Shown here: piece after piece, positions 7,189 to 16,054 of the stretch
Position numbering within the stretch: position 1 is the first letter of the stretch
Layout: each line of letters opens with the position of its first letter
Origin: Wenzhouxiangella sp. XN201
Lineage (GTDB): Bacteria > Pseudomonadota > Gammaproteobacteria > Xanthomonadales > Wenzhouxiangellaceae
Direction: 5' to 3'
Assembly (NCBI RefSeq): GCF_011008905.1
Contig: NZ_JAAIVI010000017.1
Coordinates: forward strand, 1,215,701 to 1,279,700
Length of the DNA: 64,000 nt
The notes under the pieces: generated by a model
What the model saw: the letters and a program-made list of their open reading frames with translations, nothing else
Database searches by the model: none
Told to the model about the DNA's origin: nothing
Made by a program: the position numbers and the translations under genes

Positions 7189-8318
7189 GCGGTTCGGACC
7201 CGGTTTCTGCCGTCGTTCTTGGCGTTGTAGAGCGCTTCGTCCGCCCGCGCAATGGTGTGGCTGACCGAATCGCTGGACTGGTGCTCGGCCACGCCGATCG
7301 AGGCCGTGCATTCGACCAGGCCGGTGCTGGTTTCGAACGGCTTCTCGCAGATTTCCCGGCGTAGACGTTCGGCCGCCCGGCTGGCGCCAGCGAGATCGGT
7401 TCCGGGCAGAATGGCGAGGAATTCCTCACCGCCGAAACGGCCGAAATCGGCGATCGTTTCGTCGACCCGCACGAGCGCGTCGGCACCGCGCAGCAGATCG
7501 GAGGCCCGCCGCGCCAGTTCGGTCAGCACCTCGTCGCCGGCCTGGTGGCCATAGCGGTCGTTGATGCGCTTGAAGAAATCGAGGTCTAGCACGGCTACGC
7601 TGAAGGTCACATTGGACTGGCGGGCGCGTTTCGCCGCCGACTCCAGCTGGGCGATCAATCGGCGGCGATTGGGCAGGCCGGTGAGTTCGTCATGATCGGC
7701 CAGGTGCTGCAGGCGGGCCGACAGGTCGCGCAGTTCGCGATTGCGCCGACTGAGCGTTCGGCGCATACGTGCGATGTGGGCTCCGAACCAGGCAAGCCAC
7801 AGCATGATGAATGCAAAACCCACCAGTTCGAGTACTACCACCTGGGTGGAGGCCTCGATGCGCTCTATAAACAGGTCACGGATAGTGATGGCGGTGTAGC
7901 CGCTGACGGAGACCAGGGCGACCAACATGAACTCGCGCTGGCGCAGCTGAAAGGCGCCAAAGAAGGTCGAGAGAATGAAAAGCATCAGCAGGATCGTGCG
8001 GGCCTCGCCAGCCCGGCTGATGACCCACAGGCCAACCAGCACTGCGAGCAGAATATGAGCCAGCGTCATGCTGGGATCGCGGAAGCGTTCCGACCAACCG
8101 GTTCGCAGCGCCATGTGAAAGAATAACTGACTGGCCAGCACGAGCAGCAGTAGCGCGGCCATTTCCAGCGGCCCCACCTCGAGCAGACCGAGCGCCCAGG
8201 CAGCAACCGTCAGGCCGCCTGAAAGCGCCCAGGCCAGAGTGGCCATGCGCAATCGGCTCATGCGAAGGGCCAGTTTGGCGGTTGGCCCCGTATCGTCGGT
8301 CCGGGGGCGTCCAGTCAC
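7185..8318 (-). CDS. Membrane-bound diguanylate cyclase (GGDEF) inside the MSHA operon
   Basis: This 377-aa protein is predicted to make c-di-GMP from two GTP. Residues 30-190 hold about five to six transmembrane helices, followed by a short linker and a GGDEF domain beginning near HDELTGLPNRRRL. The signature is GGEEF, compatible with activity. An inhibitory-site-like RGAD lies upstream, but about ten extra residues (around VRVDETIADFGR) separate it from GGEEF compared with the usual five-residue spacing. Start and stop overlap both neighbours by ATGA, so it is translationally coupled to the pseudopilin before it and the membrane protein after it. Confidence 0.88.
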   Translation of the reverse strand: MTGRPRTDDTGPTAKLALRMSRLRMATLAWALSGGLTVAAWALGLLEVGPLEMAALLLLVLASQLFFHMALRTGWSERFRDPSMTLAHILLAVLVGLWVISRAGEARTILLMLFILSTFFGAFQLRQREFMLVALVSVSGYTAITIRDLFIERIEASTQVVVLELVGFAFIMLWLAWFGAHIARMRRTLSRRNRELRDLSARLQHLADHDELTGLPNRRRLIAQLESAAKRARQSNVTFSVAVLDLDFFKRINDRYGHQAGDEVLTELARRASDLLRGADALVRVDETIADFGRFGGEEFLAILPGTDLAGASRAAERLRREICEKPFETSTGLVECTASIGVAEHQSSDSVSHTIARADEALYNAKNDGRNRVRTA

Positions 8319-8920
8319 GGCGGGCTGTCAGTCGCGGTGGCTTCCGGCATGTCGATAGTCTGCCACGTGCGATCATGCAGGGCACGCAGGTCGAGGCCGT
8401 GGACCGCATCGATGCCGGGATCGTACTCGCCGTTGCCGTCCTGGTCGGTGAAGCTCAGCTTCACCCGCCACGTCAGGTGAACGGGTTCTTCGCCCGGCTG
8501 TTGCAGATACTGGGGATAGCGCACGCGATAGCCGAGTCGGTCGGTCGCGCGTTCGAAATACCACTGCCCGCGCTGAACCTCTTCATTGTCGGCCGACTCG
8601 ATCTCGCCAATGTAGTTGTCCGGCGTCTTGGCGAGCAGGGCCATGGGGTTGATTCCGTTCAGTTCCGACAATCCGGAAATGCCGTTGTCCAGGACGCGCT
8701 GGGCGGTCGTCATGCCCAGCGCGGAACGAAGTGTGCCGACCGTGCTAGCGACGTGGGCAGCCTCGGCCTGGCCGCGCAGCGGCAGCAGCCGGTCGAAGGC
8801 GACCAGGAACAGCAGGACTACCAGGATGATGACGATGATCAGTTCCAACAGGGTAAAACCCCGCTGGATTGGCGATTGACCTCGACCGTGGCATTCAGCC
8901 CAGTGCCGCACGACCGACAT
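8315..8920 (-). CDS. MshB/MshF-position prepilin-type protein
   Basis: This 201-aa pseudopilin overlaps the end of mshG by 26 nt. A 21-residue leader ending in IQRG precedes FTLLELIIVIILVVLLFLVAF, with Glu at mature position 5. The head contains AAHVASTVGTLRSALGMT and, near the C-terminus, a calcium-loop-like DQDGNGEYDPG motif as seen in major GspG-type pseudopilins. In canonical MSHA loci mshF and mshB occupy this position between mshG and mshA; I cannot say which one this represents. Confidence 0.75.
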   Translation of the reverse strand: MSVVRHWAECHGRGQSPIQRGFTLLELIIVIILVVLLFLVAFDRLLPLRGQAEAAHVASTVGTLRSALGMTTAQRVLDNGISGLSELNGINPMALLAKTPDNYIGEIESADNEEVQRGQWYFERATDRLGYRVRYPQYLQQPGEEPVHLTWRVKLSFTDQDGNGEYDPGIDAVHGLDLRALHDRTWQTIDMPEATATDSPP

Positions 8921-10118
8921 CCCACATTGGCAGAAACACGCCCAGCGCCAGGATCAGCACCAGCACGGCCAGGAAGACCAGCAGGATGGGTTCGATGTAG
9001 GCGCTCAGGTTGCGCAGATCATAGTCGACCTCGCGCTCGTAGTATTCGGCGGTTTCAGTGAGCATCGCGTCGACGTCACCGGTTTCCTCGCCGATGCCGA
9101 GCATCTGCAGCACCAGCGGCGAAAACAGACCGGCGGCAGCGGCCGTGCGTGACAACGATTCGCCGCGTTCGATGCCCGTGCGCATGTCGTTGACGGCCTG
9201 GCCGATGTATTCGTTCTCGACCGCACGGGCGGTCAGCGTCAGGCCCTGAACAAGCGGTACGCCCGAGCGATAGGTCATGGAGAAGGTTCGGGCGAAGCGC
9301 GCCATGGTGCCTTCGAACAGGATCTTGCCGATGACCGGAAACTTCAGCTTGGCGCGGTCCCAGCGGTAGCGGCCGGTTTCAGTGCGGATCCAGGAACGAA
9401 AGCCGACCAGGGCCAGCGCCATCGCAATCAGAATGACCCACCACCATTCGGCCGTGAAATTCGACGTTGCGATGATGATCTTCGTCGGCAGCGGCAGTTC
9501 GGCATCGTGGCTGGAGAAAAAGTTCGCGAAGACCGGGATGACCCAGACCATCAGAATGGCGACCGCGATGAACATCGCGATGATGACCATGATCGGATAG
9601 CGCAGGGCCTGTTTGAGGCGGGCGCGGAAATCGCGCTCGAGCTCAAGGTAGTCGGTTAGCTGGTCAAAGGCCTGCTCGAGATTGCCGGAGTTTTCACCGA
9701 CCCGCACGATGCTGACGAACATCCTCGGAAAGACCTGCGGGTTCTGGGCCAGGCCACTGGCCATGTCGCGTCCGGACTCGAGTGCATCGACCACGTCCTC
9801 GATGGCTCGGCGAAGCACCGGATTGCGGGTCGACTCGCTGACGTTGCGCAAACCATGAATGATGGGGACCCCGGCCTTGGTCAGGGTGAACATCTGGCGG
9901 GTGAACAGGATCAGGTCGTTGATGCCGGGTTGGTCCAGGCCCAGGCGCTGGCGCCAGCTTTGGGCGTTGGCATCACGCGCCTCGGTGGCATGGATATCGA
10001 TTGGCGTGATGTCCAGGCGCATGAGCTGCTGGGCCACGGCATCGCTGGAGTCGGCCTCGACCTGGCCATCGACCAGTTGCCCGCGTGCGTTGCGACCTCG
10101 CCACTGATAAGCGCCCAT
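8895..10118 (-). CDS. mshG: MSHA biogenesis inner-membrane platform protein MshG (GspF/PilC family)
   Basis: This 407-aa polytopic protein anchors the pilus assembly ATPase. It has the two duplicated GspF domains (FTRQMFTLTKAGVPIIHGL; ARTFSMTYRSGVPLVQGL) and three hydrophobic segments, around residues 168-190, 218-236 and at the C-terminus (LLVFLAVLVLILALGVFLPMW). The N-terminal YQWRGRNARGQLVDG motif is typical. The start codon shares one base with the mshE stop (TGATG), so translation is coupled. Length matches the family. Confidence 0.93.
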   Translation of the reverse strand: MGAYQWRGRNARGQLVDGQVEADSSDAVAQQLMRLDITPIDIHATEARDANAQSWRQRLGLDQPGINDLILFTRQMFTLTKAGVPIIHGLRNVSESTRNPVLRRAIEDVVDALESGRDMASGLAQNPQVFPRMFVSIVRVGENSGNLEQAFDQLTDYLELERDFRARLKQALRYPIMVIIAMFIAVAILMVWVIPVFANFFSSHDAELPLPTKIIIATSNFTAEWWWVILIAMALALVGFRSWIRTETGRYRWDRAKLKFPVIGKILFEGTMARFARTFSMTYRSGVPLVQGLTLTARAVENEYIGQAVNDMRTGIERGESLSRTAAAAGLFSPLVLQMLGIGEETGDVDAMLTETAEYYEREVDYDLRNLSAYIEPILLVFLAVLVLILALGVFLPMWDVGRAALG

Positions 10119-11908
10119 CAGTGCACCTCGTCACCGAGCTGGAAGGGATCCAGCTCGGTATCGCGCAGCTCGTCCAGGCCGCCGGCCAGGCGGATCACTT
10201 CCTCGATCGAGGTGACCCCTTCACGGGCGTAGTCGAGCGCGCAGTCGATCAGCGGGCGGTAGCCCTTGCGGGTACGTGCCAGGCTGGAAAATTCGGCGGT
10301 GTCCATGCGACGCAGGGCGTCTGTGAGTTCCTCGTCCATCTCGAGCAGTTCGTAGACGCCGATGCGTCCGCGGTAACCAGTGTTGGAACAGTGCGCGCAG
10401 CCGCGCCCGGCGCGGAAGGTCATGCCCTCCTCGAAGTCATTCTCCAGTCGTGCCTTGAGCCAGGCGGTCTGACCTGTGTCAGGTCTGACATCTTCGCCGC
10501 AGGAATCGCAAACGCGCCGTACCAGGCGCTGGGCAATGACGCCGTCGAGCGCGGCGGCCACCATGAAGCCCTGTGCACCCATATCGACCAGGCGCATGAC
10601 GGTGGCGGGGGCGGAGTTGGTGTGCAGGGTCGACAGCACCAGATGACCGGTCATGGCGGCACGCAGGCCGATCTCGGCGGTTTCGCGGTCGCGCATTTCG
10701 CCGACCATGATGATGTCCGGATCCTGCCGCAGGGCGGTGCGCAGCACGCGCGCGAAGTCGAGGTTGATCTTCGGATTGACCTGCACCTGGTTGATGCGCG
10801 GCAGCCGGTATTCGACCGGATCCTCGACCGTGATGATCTTGTACTTCGCGCGGTTGATGTGATTGAGCGCGGCATACAGGGTGGTGGTCTTGCCCGAGCC
10901 GGTCGGTCCGGTGGCCAGGACCATGCCGGAAGGCCGGCTGATTAACTGCCGGATTCGCTTTTCCATCGCCTCCGGTATGCCGAGCTTGTCGAGCTCGAGC
11001 AGGCCGGCGGACTGGTCGAGCAGGCGCATGACCATCGATTCGCCGTACTGGATGGGCATGGTCGAAAGGCGCACGTCGACATTGTGGTCCTTGACGCGTA
11101 CCGAAAAGCGGCCGTCCTGGGGCAGGCGCTTCTCGCTGATGTTGAGCGAGGCCATCAGCTTCAGGCGGGTAACCAGCGCGGAGGCCACGCGTCGGCCTTC
11201 GATTACCTGCTCCTGAAGTTCACCGTCGACGCGCTGACGAATGCGCAGCACCGATTCGTCCGGTTCGATGTGAATGTCGGAGGCGCCGATCTGCACGGCA
11301 TCCTCGAACATGGACTGCAGAAGCTTGATCACCGGCGCATCGACCTGGCCTTCGTCGTCTTCCAGGTCGGCAATGTCGTAGTCGCTGCCGGACAATTCCT
11401 CGCCCAGTTCCTCGGCCAGGGAGGAAATCTCCTCGGTGCGGCGATAGACGATGTCGATGGTGCGCAACAGGTCCGATTCGCGTACCAGCACGATGTTGAC
11501 TGGTTTCTTGAGAATTCGTCCGAGTGCGTCGTAGCCGAAGATGTCGGTGGGATCGGCCATGCCGACGGTCAGTTCGTCTTCCTTTTCGGCCAGCACGATG
11601 GCGCGGTAGCGGCGGGCATGGGTCTCGGGCAGCAGGCGCACGGTCTGCGGCTTGAAGTTGAAATGCTTGAGATCGATCACCGGAATGTCGAGCTGCCGGC
11701 CGAGAAAATCCAGCAGGTCATCTTCGGCGACGTGGCCGAGCTGGACCAGCACGCGACCGAGCTTGTGACCGGAGCGCTTTTGTTCGGCCAGTGCGTCTTC
11801 GAGCTGGCGCTCGGATATGATCTTGTGCTGCACCAGCAGGTCGCCGAGACGAATCTTCTGTCTTGCCTTGCGAACTTCGTTCATGCCTTGAGTCCCGGAG
11901 TCGGTCAC
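10118..11908 (-). CDS. mshE: MSHA pilus extension ATPase MshE with N-terminal c-di-GMP-binding motifs
   Basis: This 596-aa GspE-family ATPase drives pilus polymerisation. The C-terminal engine carries Walker A GPTGSGKTTTL, Walker B IIMVGEMRD, a His box and a CxxC...CxxC zinc site (CDSCGED; CAHCSNTG). The N-terminal 150 residues hold two tandem MshEN repeats (RLGDLLVQHKIISERQLEDA; KLGRVLVQLGHVAEDDLLDF), the motif known to bind c-di-GMP in Vibrio MshE. An internal Met nine residues in is possible, but the ATGA overlap with mshN supports this start. Confidence 0.95.
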   Translation of the reverse strand: MTDSGTQGMNEVRKARQKIRLGDLLVQHKIISERQLEDALAEQKRSGHKLGRVLVQLGHVAEDDLLDFLGRQLDIPVIDLKHFNFKPQTVRLLPETHARRYRAIVLAEKEDELTVGMADPTDIFGYDALGRILKKPVNIVLVRESDLLRTIDIVYRRTEEISSLAEELGEELSGSDYDIADLEDDEGQVDAPVIKLLQSMFEDAVQIGASDIHIEPDESVLRIRQRVDGELQEQVIEGRRVASALVTRLKLMASLNISEKRLPQDGRFSVRVKDHNVDVRLSTMPIQYGESMVMRLLDQSAGLLELDKLGIPEAMEKRIRQLISRPSGMVLATGPTGSGKTTTLYAALNHINRAKYKIITVEDPVEYRLPRINQVQVNPKINLDFARVLRTALRQDPDIIMVGEMRDRETAEIGLRAAMTGHLVLSTLHTNSAPATVMRLVDMGAQGFMVAAALDGVIAQRLVRRVCDSCGEDVRPDTGQTAWLKARLENDFEEGMTFRAGRGCAHCSNTGYRGRIGVYELLEMDEELTDALRRMDTAEFSSLARTRKGYRPLIDCALDYAREGVTSIEEVIRLAGGLDELRDTELDPFQLGDEVH

Positions 11909-13017
11909 TTGAGTTGTTCGATGCGCTGCCGGGCGTAGCGGGCAGCGCGCGGATCCCGGCTTTCGATTGCCCGCTGGTAAGCGGCGACGGCTTCGTCAAA
12001 TCGCTCCAGCGACTCCAGCGAGGCGCCCAGACCGATCCAGATCCTGGCGTTGCCCGGAATGACATCGCCCAGCTGGCGATAGGTCGCGGCCGCAGCGGCG
12101 TGGTCGCCGGCCTGGTGCTGTGTGGCTGCCAGCAACAGGTGGTAGTCGGGGTCCGCCATGGGTTCGGGCCGGTGTGCTTCAAGAATGCTTCGGGCACGCG
12201 CGATTTCGCCGCGTTCGACCAGTATGCGGCCGAGCAGGGCGGCCGGGCGAGCCGGTGCATCGGCGATGGACAGTGCGCGATCAAGGGTGTTGATGGCGGA
12301 ACGGGTCTGCCCCTGGCGCAGCAGGGTGCGTGCCAGCAACAGATGGCCGTCAGTCAGTTGCGGATGATCACTCACCAGAGCTCGCGCCTGTGAGGCGGCC
12401 AGCTCGAAGTGACCGCGGGCGAAGGCGCGGCGTGCGTCATCGAGACGGTCCTCACCCGGCTTTTGTGCCGGACCGGCCGGCTCGATGCGGATGCTCGATG
12501 TTGCTGGCGATGGATCTGGCTGCTCGGCTTTGCCCGCTTGCCTGGATTCGATCACCGGTTCGGAGTCGGCTCTGGCCGGCGGATCGGTTTCTTTCGGCTC
12601 AGCTGCGCCACGGGCTTCGTTCGGTGGGGCCGGCCGCGCTGTAGCGTCGCTCGATCCTTCACCCATCGCACGCTCGCCCTGGCCGGCCGACGGCTGCGGG
12701 GATTCCGTGGTCGGTGCTTGGGCCGGTTCGAGGGCGGCAGTTGCGGCATCGGCCAGCAGCACTGGGGCCGGCTCCGGTTCCGGGGTGGCGCGCTCGTTCT
12801 GGGTCGAGGCAAGCAGTACGGGCTGTCGCGCGTTGCCCGGCGGCGATTCATTCAAAACCCAGTGGAGCGCTCCGCCGGCGATGACCGCCGCGAGCAGCCA
12901 CAGCGGCCAGTGCGAGCGTTTCGAACGGCCGGGGCGCACGGATGTGGTGCTCCGGAATGGCCCGCTCGAGGTCTTGCGCTGTTCGAGATCGCGCAGCACA
13001 TCGTTGATCAGACTCAT
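11905..13017 (-). CDS. mshN: MSHA biogenesis protein MshN (TPR domain)
   Basis: This 370-aa bitopic protein starts at an ATG overlapping the mshM stop (ATGA); the much longer open frame upstream is only read-through of mshM. MSLINDVLRDLEQRK is the typical MshN N-terminus, followed by a transmembrane helix (WPLWLLAAVIAGGALHWVL) at about residues 36-54. A long Pro/Ala/Glu-rich linker leads to C-terminal TPR repeats (ARRAFARGHFELAASQARAL and following). The TPR part is periplasmic and probably helps assemble the secretin or platform. Confidence 0.88.
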   Translation of the reverse strand: MSLINDVLRDLEQRKTSSGPFRSTTSVRPGRSKRSHWPLWLLAAVIAGGALHWVLNESPPGNARQPVLLASTQNERATPEPEPAPVLLADAATAALEPAQAPTTESPQPSAGQGERAMGEGSSDATARPAPPNEARGAAEPKETDPPARADSEPVIESRQAGKAEQPDPSPATSSIRIEPAGPAQKPGEDRLDDARRAFARGHFELAASQARALVSDHPQLTDGHLLLARTLLRQGQTRSAINTLDRALSIADAPARPAALLGRILVERGEIARARSILEAHRPEPMADPDYHLLLAATQHQAGDHAAAAATYRQLGDVIPGNARIWIGLGASLESLERFDEAVAAYQRAIESRDPRAARYARQRIEQLK

Positions 13018-13928
13018 GCGCCACCCCGCAGAAGCTCGATCGCCAGAAACGCCCCGAAGGCGACCAGGGTAACAGCGGCCAGACGGGCGACCGGTTGCAG
13101 ACGCGGCCACCAGAGATGGTCGAGCGTCGACTCGGTATCGGCGATGGCCCGGCGGACATCGAAGTAATCCGCCTGCGTCTTGCCGCGGCCGTAGGCTGCC
13201 AGCAGGGTCTTGTCGGCCAACACGTTGACCAGGCGCGGCACCCCTCTGCTGGCTCGGGCCAGACGCGCAATCGCGGCCCGGGTGAACAATGGCCGGTCGG
13301 CGCCCGCCTGTGCCAGCCGGTGCTCGACGTAGTCGGCTACGCCTGCGCGATCGAGTGGCTCGAGATGGCACGAATAAGTAATGCGCTGACGCAGCTGTCT
13401 GAACTGCGGCATGGCCAGTCGCCGGTCGAGCTCCGGCTGGCCGAACAGCACCACTTGCAGCAACTTGCGGCGTTCGGTTTCCAGGTTGGTCAGCAGGCGC
13501 ACGGTTTCCAGCGTGCTGGCTGGCAAGGCCTGTGCCTCGTCGATGATCAGCACTGGTCGCCGGCCTGCGGCGACCATTTCGGTCAGGTGCTTGTGCAGCA
13601 GCTCGTGGACCTGCTGCTGGGTTGGCCGGGCGGGCAGGTCGATGCCGAAATCGCGTGCGATCGCGCTGCGCATGGTGCCCGGTGAAAGGTGCGGATCAGG
13701 CAGCCAGGCGGTCACGAATGGGAGTTCAAGTTCGTCGAGCAGGGTGCGGCACAGAAGGGTTTTTCCCAGTCCCACTTCGCCCACGACCTTGATGAAGCCT
13801 TCGCCCTGCTCGAGGGCAATCTTCAACGTCGTTAGCGCATCCGCCTGGGAGGGTTCCGGATACCGGAAGCCCAGATCGGGTGTTAGCCGAAATGGGCGCT
13901 GATCGAGTTGAAAGTGTTCAAGGTACAT
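13014..13928 (-). CDS. mshM: MSHA biogenesis AAA ATPase MshM (ExeA/GspA-like)
   Basis: This 304-aa AAA+ protein has Walker A GEVGLGKTLL near residue 48, Walker B VLIIDEAQALP near 128, and the N-terminal FxLTPDLGFRY motif of ExeA-type ATPases. A C-terminal hydrophobic segment (LAAVTLVAFGAFLAIELL) could anchor it. Relatives help insert or position the secretin across peptidoglycan using ATP. It lies 21 nt after mshL and overlaps mshN. Confidence 0.9.
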   Translation of the reverse strand: MYLEHFQLDQRPFRLTPDLGFRYPEPSQADALTTLKIALEQGEGFIKVVGEVGLGKTLLCRTLLDELELPFVTAWLPDPHLSPGTMRSAIARDFGIDLPARPTQQQVHELLHKHLTEMVAAGRRPVLIIDEAQALPASTLETVRLLTNLETERRKLLQVVLFGQPELDRRLAMPQFRQLRQRITYSCHLEPLDRAGVADYVEHRLAQAGADRPLFTRAAIARLARASRGVPRLVNVLADKTLLAAYGRGKTQADYFDVRRAIADTESTLDHLWWPRLQPVARLAAVTLVAFGAFLAIELLRGGA

Positions 13929-13949
13929 GGTCCGCTTTGAGCACGCGTC

Positions 13950-15707
13950 CTAGCGCGGCCACTCGCCGGACATGCCGCGGACTCGCTCCAGCGCGCCGGA
14001 GGCCGCTTCGTCCCAGCCTGTCTGGTGGTCGATGACGATCGGCCTGAGCAGGATCACCAGCTCGGTCTTGACCGTCTCCTCGTTGCGACTGCCGAAGGCC
14101 TGGCCGAGCAGGGGGATGCGACTCAGTCCCGGCGTACCGAATCGGCGCTGATTCGAGGACTCGCGCATCAGGCCCCCGATGACGACGACCTGCCCATTGC
14201 GGGCCCGCACGATGCTGTCCGACTGCCTGACCGAGGAAAAGGCCAGCGGCAGGGATTCTTCCTCACCGGAAACGGTGAAGCTCTTGATCTGATCCTGGAC
14301 CTCGCTGACCGTCGGGTGAATGTGCAGGATGACACTGCCGTCGCGACTGATCTGCGGCGTGACATCCAGCGCGATACCGGAGAAGAACGGCGTCAGCTGT
14401 ACGGTATTGGATGTGGTGGTGCTGGCCGCACCCGTGGCGCTGCGGCCGGTAATGCCGGTGACGAAGAATTCATCCGTGCCGACCTTGATGACGGCCTTCT
14501 GGTTATTGATGGTCGAAACGCGCGGGCTCGACAGCACGCGCGCCACGCCCTGGGTTTCGAGCAGTTCGATGAAGGCGTTGAAATCACCGGCATTGGCCGT
14601 CAAAGCGGTCGAGCCGCCGAAGGCCTCCGAATCAAATCCGTCGAACGCCTGTCCGGGACGAACGTTGAGCGGGTTTTCCGCCAGCGCCGAGGCGCCATCC
14701 TCGAAGATGTTCTGGCCGGCGACCTGTCCGAAGCCGAACGTGCGGTTGCCGTAACTGGCCAGTGCGGTCCAGTTGATGCCGGAGCGGAAACCATCGCGCA
14801 GCTCAACCTCGACGATCTTGGCCTCGAGGATCACCTGCCGCTGGACGCTTCCCTCGATGGCAGCCAGCAGCTCGCCGATGGCGCGTTGCTCGTGCGGCAT
14901 GGCACGCACCGAGATTACGCCCGACAACGGATTGATCATGACATTGCGCCCTTCGCGACTGTCGAGCATGCCCTCGATCGCGACCTGCAGGCCGCTCCAG
15001 AAATTGGCTTCCGAATCGGTGTTGATGATCGTTCCGGCGCCCTGATCGCTCTGGCTGCGTCCACCCTGAACCTGTTCGGTGACGAGCCGGCCTTCATCGT
15101 CCCAGGTGGTGCGGACTCGCGGTTCAGAAGCGTCCTGGCCGCGACTTCGTCCCGAGCCGGTGTCATCATCGAGCGCGTCCGGGTTTTCGGTTGCCTGGCC
15201 CGAACTCACCCGGGTTCTTGAAGAGCCGCGACGATTCATGTCGAGATAGTTGACCTCGTAGACCCGCTGCTGAAGTTCTGGTTGACGGACGATGTAGCCG
15301 GATTCAGTTCGTCGGTATTCCAGTCCGTAGACCTCGCGCACGATCTCCATGACTTCCTCGACCGTGACATTGCGCAGTTCCAGCGTGATTCTCTGTTCGA
15401 CTTCCGGGTGGACCACCATGTTGACGTCGGTGTCGGCGACCAGGCTCATCAGGAACTCACGCACCGGCGCGTCCTCGACCGTGACGTGAAAGCGTTCTTC
15501 CGGCGGCGCCTCGATCTCCGGCTCCATCGGCGGCATCAGCAGGTCCTGCGTTGCCGCCGGATCCGGCTCGCTCGACTGACTGGCCTGCGCCAGTTCGTCC
15601 TGAATGCTGCGGTCGAGCTGTTCGGCCCGCTCGCTGGTGGCGGTACACGCGGCCAGGCTGGCGGCCAGCGTGCTCGCGATCAGGGTTCTGTAGTGAAGTT
15701 TTTGCAT
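13950..15707 (-). CDS. mshL: MSHA outer-membrane secretin MshL
   Basis: This 585-aa secretin forms the gated outer-membrane channel for the pilus. It is a lipoprotein: the N-terminal signal ends in the lipobox LAAC (Cys21). An STN/N0-like domain (FHVTVEDAPVREFLMSL) is followed by an N1-type region with a low-complexity Ser/Asp/Arg insertion (around residues 175-205), and the C-terminal secretin core shows VPLLGQAFGSRNE and TELVILLRPIVI motifs. It sits 10 nt after mshK. Confidence 0.94.
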   Translation of the reverse strand: MQKLHYRTLIASTLAASLAACTATSERAEQLDRSIQDELAQASQSSEPDPAATQDLLMPPMEPEIEAPPEERFHVTVEDAPVREFLMSLVADTDVNMVVHPEVEQRITLELRNVTVEEVMEIVREVYGLEYRRTESGYIVRQPELQQRVYEVNYLDMNRRGSSRTRVSSGQATENPDALDDDTGSGRSRGQDASEPRVRTTWDDEGRLVTEQVQGGRSQSDQGAGTIINTDSEANFWSGLQVAIEGMLDSREGRNVMINPLSGVISVRAMPHEQRAIGELLAAIEGSVQRQVILEAKIVEVELRDGFRSGINWTALASYGNRTFGFGQVAGQNIFEDGASALAENPLNVRPGQAFDGFDSEAFGGSTALTANAGDFNAFIELLETQGVARVLSSPRVSTINNQKAVIKVGTDEFFVTGITGRSATGAASTTTSNTVQLTPFFSGIALDVTPQISRDGSVILHIHPTVSEVQDQIKSFTVSGEEESLPLAFSSVRQSDSIVRARNGQVVVIGGLMRESSNQRRFGTPGLSRIPLLGQAFGSRNEETVKTELVILLRPIVIDHQTGWDEAASGALERVRGMSGEWPR

Positions 15708-15717
15708 GGGTGCTCTG

Positions 15718-16053
15718 TCAGTTGTCGGTTCGGTAGCTGGAATTCAGTTCGAGCAGGATGGTTTCGCCGTCGCGCTCGAGCCGGACCCGTCCCGGTTCGA
15801 TGGCCTGGACCCGGGCGTTTTCGATCTGGTCGCCCACGGCCACACGCTGACCGTTGATGATGGCGAGCTGGCGCGAGTCCGACAGGAGAATGGACTGCAG
15901 TCGCAGGCCGGGGCGTTCGCTCTCTTTCCCGGCGGACTGGTCCAGCCAGGCGCGTATTTCCACCTCACTCATGGGGCGCGTGGGGTCGTCGATGTTGGCC
16001 AGCACGGTGCTGCTCAGAATCATGGCAGAGAGCAGGGTGATCATACGCATCAT
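15718..16053 (-). CDS. mshK: MSHA biogenesis protein MshK
   Basis: This 111-aa small periplasmic protein has a signal peptide (MMRMITLLSAMILSSTVLA) followed by DDPTRP, a motif shared by MshK and PilP-like pilotins. The remainder is a small beta-rich domain (LRLQSILLSDSRQLAIINGQ, VGDQIENARV) like the PilP/GspC HR fold. The ATG at 16053 is chosen because GGAG lies 6 nt upstream and it directly follows the mshJ stop; the second Met three bases on is equally possible. Confidence 0.82.
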   Translation of the reverse strand: MMRMITLLSAMILSSTVLANIDDPTRPMSEVEIRAWLDQSAGKESERPGLRLQSILLSDSRQLAIINGQRVAVGDQIENARVQAIEPGRVRLERDGETILLELNSSYRTDN

Positions 16054-16054
16054 G

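Noticed and set aside
14025..15221. A 398-aa plus-strand frame over mshL
   Set aside because: It is antisense to the secretin, with no start signal or family motif.
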